Source: DATGMB01 sp035293845 (GTDB lineage: Bacteria; Acidobacteriota; Terriglobia; Bryobacterales; Bryobacteraceae). From it: a DNA stretch of 24,405 nucleotides. Below, piece by piece: positions 18,115 to 24,405 of this stretch (positions are counted from its first letter, which is position 1; the number at the start of each line of letters is the position of its first letter). Where the stretch lies: the NCBI GenBank assembly GCA_035293845.1, contig DATGMB010000064.1:1-24405 (forward strand), read 5' to 3'. The notes below the pieces were generated by a model. The model was not told where the DNA came from and did not search any database. It saw only the letters and a program-made list of their open reading frames with translations. The translations under genes were made by a program, and so were the position numbers.

Positions 18115-21081
18115 TTAGAATCTAGTCAGCGGATGTATCTCCGAGCCGACGTAAAATGACCGCGGCGCGGACGCGTAGCCCGGTGGCGGCGTCAGCAGCA
18201 CCGGGCGCATGAGGATCAGAACCTCGTCTTTATCGCGGTCGCGCTCGTGCACGCCGGCCAGTGCGCCCAGGTACGGCACTCGCGAAAGCCCGGCCAGTCC
18301 GGTGATGCTATGGGCTTCGCTCTTGTCAAGCAGCCCCATCACCGCCGCCCACTCGCCCAGGTGAAGGCGCGCGGTCGTCTTCATCGAGCGGTTCGAGATC
18401 ACCGGAATGCCGCTCACCACCTGCCCGGTCAGCAGCTTGAAGCTGCTTTCGATCTCCAGCGTCACCTCGCTGGTCCCATGCACGTGCGGCGTCAGTTTCA
18501 GAGCAAGCCCCAGGTCCTCGAAGTTGAATGAGGGGATGGGAGTGTAGACGCTCGTGCCGTTGCTGCCGCTGCTGGTCGCGCCGACGCTGAAGTTCACCGG
18601 CACCGCGATAGTCGCGCTCCCCACCGTGACCGTGAGCGAACCCACGTACGTCTGCGCGGTGAGTCCCGCGGGGTTCGCCGTGAGGGTGAATGTGGCCGGC
18701 GTATTGGCCTTTACTGTGGTATCGGACAACGTCACCGTGAGTCCCGAACCCGTCACCGTCGCGCTGAGTGTTCCGGCGGCCGCGCTCGTGACGCTGATCG
18801 TCTGTTGCACGGCCGCGCCCCCCAGAGCCGCGGCGATCGACACCGGATTTGGCGAAACCGTCAGCCCGTTCGAAGTCCCGCCATTCACCGTAAGTGTCAC
18901 GTTCACGTATGCCACCGACCCGTCCGACGCGGTGATCTGCACGGACCCGTTGTAGGTTCCGGTCGCGAGCGATGCCACGTTCGTCGCGGGCGAAAGGACC
19001 AGCGATGCCGGCAGCGAGCCGGAAACGTTCGCCTGGCCGTCGACCAGCAGCCACGAGTCCGCGCTCGCCGCCGTCGCGGTGAAGGTCGTGGCCGTTCCGG
19101 TGCCCGTTACGGTGACGGTGGCCGCCGCCGGCAGCGTCCCGCCGGTCGTGTACGTCCATGGCACGGACGACTGGCTCACGGTGAGGCTGCCGCCCGAAGT
19201 GACCTGAAAGCTGACCTCGATCTCCTGCGTCGTATCCCCCACCGTCACGCTGAGCAGCCCGAGATAGGTCTGAGCCGAGAGCCCTACCGGATTCCCCAGC
19301 ACGGTCAGGTACGATGGCGTGTTCGCCGTCGCGGAGGAGCCTGCGCCGGAGAGCACCAGCCCCGGTCCGACCACGCTCGCGGTCATCTCTCCCCCGATCG
19401 TGCTGGTTACGGAGACGCTCTGCTGCGCTTCGAGCGTGCCGGCCGCTGCGGCCAGGCTGATCGTCGAGGGCGAAAGCGACAGATTCTGCGCCCCGCCATT
19501 GACCGCCAGGTTCACGGTCACGTACGCGACCGAGCCGTCCGACCCGGTTACCGCCACGAGACCGAGGTACGATCCCGTCCCGAGCGACGTCAACGCCGCG
19601 CCGGGCGCGATCGTCAGCGTTGCCGGCGTGTTCCCTTCGGCTGTTGCCGATTGATTTACCGTCAGCCACGGGCTGGAGCTTTCGACGGTCGCGGTATATC
19701 CCACCGTGCCGAGCGTGTCCGTCAAAGTGATGCTGGCCGCGTCCGGCGCCGCGCCGCCGGGCGAATAGACCCAGGAGACCGTGCTCTGGCTTAACTGCAG
19801 CGTGCTCGTTCCCGCTGTTCCCGTGCCGGTTCCACCAGGGGTTCCGCCGCCGCCGGGAGTCACGCCGGGGGCCGTGTTGCCGTAGTAGCCCGACGTCAGA
19901 ATCGGGTACCGGTCGCCCACATGGAATGTCGCCGGCTGCCCGTCAATGCTTCGCAATTGCGCTTCGATCAGCGTCTTCCCGGAAGATTCCGTCATCTTCG
20001 CGACCAGCGACGGATTCACGATGCCGATCCCCATCAGGGATTTTCCCGCGCCGAACGCGAGCAGCCCGGAAATCGCGCTCGGCACCGAGACCTTGTTGTT
20101 GAACCAGTTAGTGAGCGGGTTGAGCGTGAAGATCGTCGGGAAATCGATGCCGTAGGTCAGCACGTCGTTGCGGCTCAGTTCCACCATCTTCATTTCCACC
20201 ATCACCTGCGCCTTCGGGTACATCAGCTCTTCGAACAGCGCCCGCGCCGGCAGCACCTTGGAGATCGCGCCCTTCAGCAGCGCCGTGCTGCTCGCGGAAT
20301 CGAAGCCGATCTTTTCGATGGCGAACGTCTGCTGCACGGCCGTTACCGCGGCATTGAAGTCCTGCGGATTGGCGATCTCCGGAACGCGCACCTCGACCGC
20401 TATGTTCGGTTCCAGTTCCGCGCGCTTTTGCGGCGTGTCGCGCGCCACCAGAAACACCTTGCTCGTGAGCGGCACCACGAACGAGCCGGTGGCCGCTTCG
20501 AGTGCGTGCAGGGCGTCGCGGTAATCCACCGCGGTCATCTCGAATTTGACGTTGTTGACCGGCTGGTATTCGCCGTCGAAGACGCATTCCAGTTGGAAGG
20601 CGCGCGCCACATCTTCGAAGAGCTTGCGGGAGTCGCCGCGGAGCTTAAAATCCTGCGTGCCTTCCTTGGCCGCGAGCTCGGTCGGCGGCAGGGGCTTGCG
20701 CGCCTCCAGGCGGTCCTGCACGCTGATCTCCGGGTACGCCGGTAGCTGCCCGTTGCGCCGCGCTCCGGTCTCCTCCTCGAGCAGCGGCATAACCCCCGCT
20801 TCGAGCGCTGCGGCCGTCCGCACCGCCTGGCTGTGCAGCCAGTAGGTCTTGTTCTTCGGCTCCATGGCCGAGGCTTGCGAATACAGAAGGAAAGCCTCCG
20901 CCATGTGGCCGGCCTTCTGCGCGGCCAGCCCCTTCTGGTACACGTCCCACGCCGTGGTCTTCGACCAGTCGGTCTGCGGATCGCTCGCCCGCAGCCCGCT
21001 CGCCAGTAACCAGAGGCTCAGCGCTGCCGCCAGGATCGGGGCAATTCTCAACGCCGCGGCCGGAGTGGAGACACTTCTCAC
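18115..21081 (-). CDS. Outer-membrane secretin with an inserted block of Ig/BACON-like repeats
   Basis: Secretins (GspD/PilQ family) form large outer-membrane rings for type II secretion or type IV pili. The 988-residue product has a signal peptide (about 1-31), a TPR-like pair (about 43-95) and an STN-like domain (about 143-215). An N1-type ring domain follows (about 225-290, with VPEIANPQDFNAAVTAVQQT), and the secretin domain starts at AQVMVEMKMVELSRNDVL. That domain runs to the conserved FHVGDRYPILTSG (386-398) and resumes at FNFEDLGLALKLTPHVHG (852-869). It ends with ISNRSMKTTARLHLGEWAAV and MRPVLLTPP; the last residue is Phe, as in many outer-membrane proteins. Between the halves lie about 440 residues of glycine-rich linker plus four beta-sandwich repeats. 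The GTG start gives a good signal peptide. No other secretion or pilus gene is in the window, so the partner machine is unknown. Confidence 0.88.
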   Translation of the reverse strand: MRSVSTPAAALRIAPILAAALSLWLLASGLRASDPQTDWSKTTAWDVYQKGLAAQKAGHMAEAFLLYSQASAMEPKNKTYWLHSQAVRTAAALEAGVMPLLEEETGARRNGQLPAYPEISVQDRLEARKPLPPTELAAKEGTQDFKLRGDSRKLFEDVARAFQLECVFDGEYQPVNNVKFEMTAVDYRDALHALEAATGSFVVPLTSKVFLVARDTPQKRAELEPNIAVEVRVPEIANPQDFNAAVTAVQQTFAIEKIGFDSASSTALLKGAISKVLPARALFEELMYPKAQVMVEMKMVELSRNDVLTYGIDFPTIFTLNPLTNWFNNKVSVPSAISGLLAFGAGKSLMGIGIVNPSLVAKMTESSGKTLIEAQLRSIDGQPATFHVGDRYPILTSGYYGNTAPGVTPGGGGTPGGTGTGTAGTSTLQLSQSTVSWVYSPGGAAPDAASITLTDTLGTVGYTATVESSSPWLTVNQSATAEGNTPATLTIAPGAALTSLGTGSYLGLVAVTGSDGSVAYVTVNLAVNGGAQNLSLSPSTISLAAAAGTLEAQQSVSVTSTIGGEMTASVVGPGLVLSGAGSSATANTPSYLTVLGNPVGLSAQTYLGLLSVTVGDTTQEIEVSFQVTSGGSLTVSQSSVPWTYTTGGTLPAAATVTVTGTGTATTFTATAASADSWLLVDGQANVSGSLPASLVLSPATNVASLATGTYNGSVQITASDGSVAYVNVTLTVNGGTSNGLTVSPNPVSIAAALGGAAVQQTISVTSAAAGTLSATVTGSGLTVTLSDTTVKANTPATFTLTANPAGLTAQTYVGSLTVTVGSATIAVPVNFSVGATSSGSNGTSVYTPIPSFNFEDLGLALKLTPHVHGTSEVTLEIESSFKLLTGQVVSGIPVISNRSMKTTARLHLGEWAAVMGLLDKSEAHSITGLAGLSRVPYLGALAGVHERDRDKDEVLILMRPVLLTPPPGYASAPRSFYVGSEIHPLTRF
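18553..19875 (-). other. Inserted four-repeat Ig/BACON-like block within the secretin
   Basis: After a Gly/Thr/Pro-rich linker (about residues 403-426) come four repeats of about 95-105 residues: R1 427-530, R2 533-628, R3 632-733 and R4 739-833. R1 and R3 share V(S/P)W.Y..GG, later a (P/D)SW motif and GSDGSVAYV- or ASDGSVAYV-type strands. R2 and R4 share QQ(S/T)(V/I)SVTS and ANTP...NP.GL.AQTY.G.L.VTVG. The arrangement is thus A-B-A-B, implying duplication of a two-domain unit. Such modules are common in secreted acidobacterial proteins and are usually thought to mediate binding or act as spacers. Confidence 0.8.
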
Positions 21082-21146
21082 TGAATAGATTGACGCGTGG
21101 GCGAATGTGCGCGTGCACCCATTTCCGGTGTGCGAACCTGAAAAGT

Positions 21147-22298
21147 ATGAAGTCGTTGCAACTCGTGCTGGAAACGCTACAGCGCGACCCCATGGAGCTG
21201 GCCTGGCCGCTGATCGTCCTGGTGCTGACGTTCCTGGCGGGCCTGGTGATCCGGCGCCTCATCCTGCGAACCCTGGACGTGTGGAGCGCGCATACGCGCA
21301 ACCGGCCCGGCGCCATTCTGGCCGATGCTTTGCGCGGTCCGCTAATCATCTGGGCGGTGATCGCGGCGGTGCATTTCTCGATCCAGTCCTCGGATCTGCC
21401 CGAGAAGATCACCGCGTCCGGCGCCAAATTCCTGCTGGTCCTGTGGATGATCTCCCTGACCCTGATGTGCATGCGCCTGGCCGGCGCCATCGTGCGCCAC
21501 TACGGCAATCAGGCGCCGGGCGCGCTGCCGGTGACCGGCCTCACTCAGACGCTCGCGCAACTGACCGTCGTGGTCCTGGGCATCCTGCTCATTCTGAGCG
21601 CCTTGGACTTCAAAATCACGCCCATCCTCACCGCCTTGGGCGTGGGCGGTTTGGCCGTCGCTCTGGCGCTCCAGGATACCCTGTCGAACCTGTTCAGCGG
21701 CTTCTACGTCGCCGTGGCCCGCCAGGTCCGCCTCGGCGATTACATCAAGCTGAACAGCGGCGAGGAGGGCTATGTCACCGATATCGGCTGGCGCACCACA
21801 ATGGTTCGCTCTCTGGCAAACAACCTGATTCTGATTCCCAACGCCAAGCTGGCGCAGGCCATCGTGACGAATTTCCACTTGCCGGACAAGCGCCTCTCCG
21901 TCAGCGTCCCGGTTTCCGTCAGCTATGACGCCGACCCGGACCATGTCGAAGCGATCCTCAAGGATCTTCTCCACACTGCGGTCCGCGACATTCCCGAAAT
22001 TCTCGCGGACCCGGCCCCGTCGGTCAGTTTCGACCCCGGATTCGGCGAATTCTCGCTCGGGTTCACGATCGGATTTCAGGTAGAGGAGTTTTCGCGGCAA
22101 TTTGCGGCCAAAGCCGCGTTGCGAAAACTCGTCCTGCGCCGTTTCCGGCAGGAAGGGATCGCCATCCCGCTGCCTGCCCGCACGGTCTACCTGGAAGGCG
22201 CCGATGCCCTGGCTTTGCGCGCCGGTGAACGAAACGGCCCCGTAGGGCAGGGCCAAGCCGTACCCGGCGCCCTCCCGCAGCGTAAAGATCGCAGTTGA
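21147..22298 (+). CDS. MscS-family mechanosensitive ion channel
   Basis: The 383-residue product is a small-conductance mechanosensitive channel family member in the inner membrane, expected to release solutes on hypo-osmotic shock. It shows a helix at about 18-38, two more at about 60-80 and 93-115, and one at about 135-152. The pore-lining TM3 is at 157-185 (TALGVGGLAVALALQDTLSN and FSGFY), followed by the cytoplasmic beta domain (VRLGDYIKL, EEGYVTDIGWRTTMVRSLAN, LILIPNAKLAQAIVTNFHLP) and the C-terminal alpha/beta domain. One extra N-terminal helix compared with classical MscS is plausible. I chose ATG 21147 because the longer frame from 21090 adds a cysteine-rich stretch that does not look native. 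It diverges from the secretin gene with a 65-bp gap. Confidence 0.92.
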   Translation: MKSLQLVLETLQRDPMELAWPLIVLVLTFLAGLVIRRLILRTLDVWSAHTRNRPGAILADALRGPLIIWAVIAAVHFSIQSSDLPEKITASGAKFLLVLWMISLTLMCMRLAGAIVRHYGNQAPGALPVTGLTQTLAQLTVVVLGILLILSALDFKITPILTALGVGGLAVALALQDTLSNLFSGFYVAVARQVRLGDYIKLNSGEEGYVTDIGWRTTMVRSLANNLILIPNAKLAQAIVTNFHLPDKRLSVSVPVSVSYDADPDHVEAILKDLLHTAVRDIPEILADPAPSVSFDPGFGEFSLGFTIGFQVEEFSRQFAAKAALRKLVLRRFRQEGIAIPLPARTVYLEGADALALRAGERNGPVGQGQAVPGALPQRKDRS

Positions 22299-22303
22299 CC
22301 CTG

Positions 22304-22347
22304 GCCTTCGCCGTCGATCTCTCCTGCCGGACCTCCGCGGCGAAGGC
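22304..22347. terminator. Inverted repeat between converging mscS-type and cytochrome genes
   Basis: GCCTTCGCCG (22304-22313) is perfectly complementary to CGGCGAAGGC (22338-22347) around a 24-base loop, in the 58-bp gap between two converging stop codons. No T run follows. A bidirectional terminator role is likely but not proven. Confidence 0.45.
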
Positions 22348-22356
22348 TTCTGGCGC

Positions 22357-23691
22357 TTAGTGCTGGTTGGCCGCGACAGCCGGCGCGGCCGGCTGCCGGA
22401 CGAGGATTTTGCTCGGATCGGACTTCGGGTCGATGGTCACGCTGAAGAAGCCGAGCATCATCTCCTCCCACGTCATCTCGCCGTAGTACACCGTGCGGTT
22501 CGGGTTCGGATTGAAGGGATTGTTCGCGGAATTGTCGAAATGCGCGTCGACCCGCAGCCGGCTGCCCGCCGGAATCTTCACCGAGGTCTGATACCCGAGC
22601 TGCCAGTTGAAATCGTAGCGCGGCACGTTCAGCACGACTTCCTTGCGGCCGTCCGGATACTCGACGGTGTATGTCATGTCCTTTCCGCGCGCGTGCATGT
22701 GCGGCAGCATGAATACGAGTTCCACGCTCTCACCGAACGTGACGACCGCCGGCGGACCGGCCCAGTTGGGGTCGCCGGGCGGAATGGCGAACTTCTTGGG
22801 ATCTCTGGTCGATGCCGCCCCGAGCGATACATACCGGCGCTGCGGCGGCTCTTTGGCGACCGTGAAGCCGATTCGGACGTGATCCAGAACGTCCTTGCCG
22901 TTCGGGGTGTAGTGCAGGCTCATGAAAATGTCGCTCCCCGCCGGGACCAGTTTGGCCGCGTGCAGCGGGCGGTAATCGATGGCAGGATTGCCGGGAACAT
23001 AACAGTCTTCGACCGGAACGGTCGTGAACGTCGGGCCCTTGTCGGGTAGCGCGCTACCGTCATCGCCGCGCTGCTTGGGGTTCCAGGCGGGCGTGAAATA
23101 TTGGACGTCCGGCTTGTGCGGCACGAAGGCGATGCACATATGGTGCGTCACTTCCGGATGCTCCGGCTTGATTTCGACCGAGGTAATCCAAGTGTCCCGC
23201 GTGAAGCCGGTCGGGACGGTCACGTTCACCCATTCGACGACGTTGTTGGGTGGATGCGCGGGAACGTTGTAACTGGGGCCCTTCACCACGACTTCCGGTT
23301 GAATGAGCCAGCCCTGCGGCCACTGCACCGGGGCCGGTGCGTCCTTCGCATTGCCCTCCGGCGCACCGCCATCGGCCCAGCGGACGAGGGTGTCGATTTC
23401 CGCTTGCGTCAGCGAGGGGTCGTTCAGGAAATGGCCGGCGTTGGGATCCGCAAACCACGGCGGCATCTTTTTTTGCAACACCGCGGCCTTGATTGCCTTG
23501 GCCCACGGCCGCGTGCTTTCGTAGGTCAGGAAAGACATTGGGCCGGCCTGTCCCGGCCGGTGGCAGGTCTGGCAGCGGCGCTGCAAGACCGGTACCACAT
23601 CGCGGCTGAACGTCGGCTGCGCGCCAGCGGCGGCGGACAACGTAAAACAACCGTAAGCGACCCACTTTGCGAGTCTTCTGCCCAAATCCAT
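22357..23691 (-). CDS. Secreted cytochrome c domain fused to a copper type II (PHM/DBH-like) monooxygenase domain
   Basis: The 444-residue product has a signal peptide (cleaved near AGA, residue 24) and a small haem c domain with CQTCH at 40-44; Met52 or Met76 could be the axial ligand. A two-lobed beta domain resembling peptidylglycine and dopamine beta-monooxygenases follows. Candidate copper ligands are complete: His183-His184 (VTHHMCIAF) and His260 (SLHYTPNG) for one site, His331, His333 (LPHMHARGKDM) and Met406 (YYGEMTWEEM) for the other. Haem c may feed electrons to copper; the substrate is unknown. I start at ATG 23691 because it opens the signal peptide; AGGAGG (23693-23698) is only 1 bp before it. 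ATG 23730 is an alternative that would lengthen the n-region. Confidence 0.82.
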   Translation of the reverse strand: MDLGRRLAKWVAYGCFTLSAAAGAQPTFSRDVVPVLQRRCQTCHRPGQAGPMSFLTYESTRPWAKAIKAAVLQKKMPPWFADPNAGHFLNDPSLTQAEIDTLVRWADGGAPEGNAKDAPAPVQWPQGWLIQPEVVVKGPSYNVPAHPPNNVVEWVNVTVPTGFTRDTWITSVEIKPEHPEVTHHMCIAFVPHKPDVQYFTPAWNPKQRGDDGSALPDKGPTFTTVPVEDCYVPGNPAIDYRPLHAAKLVPAGSDIFMSLHYTPNGKDVLDHVRIGFTVAKEPPQRRYVSLGAASTRDPKKFAIPPGDPNWAGPPAVVTFGESVELVFMLPHMHARGKDMTYTVEYPDGRKEVVLNVPRYDFNWQLGYQTSVKIPAGSRLRVDAHFDNSANNPFNPNPNRTVYYGEMTWEEMMLGFFSVTIDPKSDPSKILVRQPAAPAVAANQH

Positions 23692-23980
23692 TCCTCCTGC
23701 CCGCTCCTGCCGGGAGGCCGCGAATCTCATTCCGCCACGGCCGGGTGCGGTATCGGGCCGTGCAGCGCCGCGTCCCCGCCGCGCCTCTCCTTCGGCGACT
23801 ATAGCGCAGGATTCCCTCGTGCGGCGGCATCGATTTACTAGTACGGTCGGAAGGCCGCACAGGATTGTGGTCCTGCGGCCGCCGGAAGCAGCGCGTCGCG
23901 AGCGCGATGCCGGTCCACTGGCATGATTCGTCCTGAGATATCGTTCCGGCCCCCACAATTTTTTCGTAGCCGGACGCTTG

Positions 23981-24001
23981 CCAAACGGAAACACCGTTTG
24001 G
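23981..24001. repeat. Perfect inverted repeat CCAAACGG/CCGTTTGG
   Basis: An 8-bp perfect inverted repeat (23981-23988 and 23994-24001) with a 5-base spacer lies in the control region between the cytochrome gene and 16S rRNA. It could be a protein-binding operator or an RNA hairpin; no T run follows. Confidence 0.6.
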
Positions 24002-24020
24002 TAATCTCAAAGAAGTCAGC

Positions 24021-24060
24021 CGACATCGACCGAAATCGGTCGCAATCAAACGAAATCTTC
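24021..24060 (+). promoter_or_regulatory. Four 10-bp phased repeats (CGNNATC) upstream of 16S rRNA
   Basis: Four consecutive 10-base units start at 24021, 24031, 24041 and 24051: CGACATCgac, CGAAATCggt, CGCAATCaaa, CGAAATCttc. The shared core CG(A/C)(A/C)ATC recurs at about one helical turn, so every copy faces the same side of DNA. A palindrome, CGACCGA/TCGGTCG (24027-24042), overlaps units 1-3. The position about 225-265 bp before 16S suggests an activator or nucleoid-protein site, which is inference. Confidence 0.5.
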
Positions 24061-24100
24061 CGGCTCGATTCCACTGGTTGTAAAACAGCCGTGGGCGAAA

Positions 24101-24274
24101 ATGCCGGGCTCAAGTTTCGAGGCCTGCGAGGCTCCGTGGACATTGCGATGGACGCGGGGAATCGCGCAGATCATTGACAATCTGGTTGGATGCAGTAAGG
24201 AAGAACTCGTCAGTACTCTGAGTAAACCGGAGCGAAAACAACTCAAACAGTTTGCCGAGTCCGGAAACGGATGA
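24101..24274 (+). CDS. Possible small ORF just upstream of 16S rRNA (uncertain)
   Basis: An ATG-started frame of 57 codons ends with TGA 11 bases before the rRNA. Its C-terminal half (DNLVGCSKEELVSTLSKPER and KQLKQFAESGNG) has a plausible charged-helix composition, while the N-terminal half is Trp- and Arg-rich and looks less natural. There is no ribosome-binding site and I recognise no family. It overlaps the region expected to contain the rRNA promoter and leader, so it may be chance or a gene remnant. Confidence 0.2.
   Translation: MPGSSFEACEAPWTLRWTRGIAQIIDNLVGCSKEELVSTLSKPERKQLKQFAESGNG
24174..24179 (+). promoter_or_regulatory. Candidate -35 box (TTGACA) of the rRNA operon
   Basis: A perfect consensus TTGACA lies about 110 bp before 16S. 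The sequence 16-17 bp downstream (TAAGGA or AAGGAA) is a poor -10 box, so the assignment is weak. Confidence 0.25.
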
Positions 24275-24285
24275 AGCGCAACTTC

Positions 24286-24405
24286 AAATGAGAGTTTGAT
24301 CCCGGCTCAGAATCAACGCTGGCGGCGCGCCTAACACATGCAAGTCGAACGAGAAAGCCCGGCAACGGGTGAGTACAGTGGCGTACGGGTGAGTAACACG
24401 TGGAT
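24286..24405 (+). rRNA. rrs: 16S ribosomal RNA, 5' end only
   Basis: The 5' end of small-subunit rRNA is recognised from AGAGTTTGATC at 24291-24301, CAACGCTGGCGGCG, CCTAACACATGCAAGTCGAAC and GGGTGAGTAACACGTGG. The gene runs off the right edge after about 120 bases. Helix 6 (V1) is very short, CCCG-GCAA-CGGG with a GNRA-type loop. The following GAGTACAGTGGCG is the arrangement I recall for Solibacter-type Acidobacteriota. Exact 5' end is estimated by alignment to the E. coli numbering from memory. Several conserved positions carry unusual C or T residues. Confidence 0.95.

Larger units (their letters stand above)
23692..24285. other. Long intergenic region upstream of 16S rRNA
   Basis: This stretch separates the divergent cytochrome/copper gene from the rRNA operon. 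It becomes visibly less GC-rich from about 23930 on. I see an 18-bp imperfect palindrome (23907-23924) and perfect inverted repeats at 23981-24001 and 24027-24042. There is also a 10-bp phased repeat (24021-24060), a lone TTGACA (24174-24179) and a 57-codon open frame (24101-24274) of uncertain reality. I could not find a clear boxA antitermination element. The rRNA promoters should lie here. Confidence 0.6.

Noticed and set aside
18326..19669. 447-codon alternative-frame open reading within the secretin repeats
   Set aside because: Arg/Gly/Asp-rich frameshift shadow of a Thr/Ser/Val-rich repeat region; no start signal or family motif.

Overview
The window looks like a chromosomal segment of a GC-rich soil acidobacterium of the Solibacter/Bryobacter type. 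Three things point there: a TIGR03435 ('soil-associated') paralogue, PEP-CTERM and BACON-like secreted proteins, and the 5' end of a 16S rRNA gene at the right edge whose V1/V2 flank resembles Acidobacteriota. This assignment rests on recognition by eye, not on a database search.

Layout. 1-6355 (+) is a housekeeping block: recO (cut by the left edge), glyQ and glyS (overlapping by 4 bp) and ppdK, closed by a strong hairpin terminator. 6544-8031 (-) is an unusual PEP-CTERM protein that is two complete exosortase-type secreted proteins fused in frame. 8223-10675 holds a divergent pair, an M16 zinc protease (-) and rlmN (+). 10664-13671 contains a one-helix membrane protein (-), a secreted glycosidase-like protein (+) and tsaB (+) overlapping it by 4 bp. 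13856-16905 carries a TIGR03435 protein (+), a secreted cupin (-), rsmE (+) and a SYLF-domain protein (+). 16953-21081 (-) contains an SIS-domain sugar-phosphate isomerase/deaminase and a large outer-membrane secretin whose secretin domain is interrupted by about 440 residues of Ig/BACON-like repeats. 21147-22298 (+) is an MscS channel. 22357-23691 (-) is a secreted haem c protein fused to a copper monooxygenase-like domain with a complete copper-ligand set. 23692-24285 is a long, less GC-rich control region with palindromes and a 10-bp phased repeat, leading into 16S rRNA.

The genes do not form one pathway. Translation and RNA modification functions (glyQS, rlmN, tsaB, rsmE, 16S) are interspersed with envelope and secreted functions (PEP-CTERM, secretin, glycosidase-like, cupin, TIGR03435, MscS, cytochrome/copper protein). 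No mobile element, CRISPR array, tRNA or phage gene was seen. Best candidates for undescribed biology are the PEP-CTERM double protein, which reads as a self-consistent polyprotein; the secretin with inserted Ig-like repeats; a hairpin-forming heptamer repeat present at two intergenic sites; and the phased repeat upstream of the rRNA operon.
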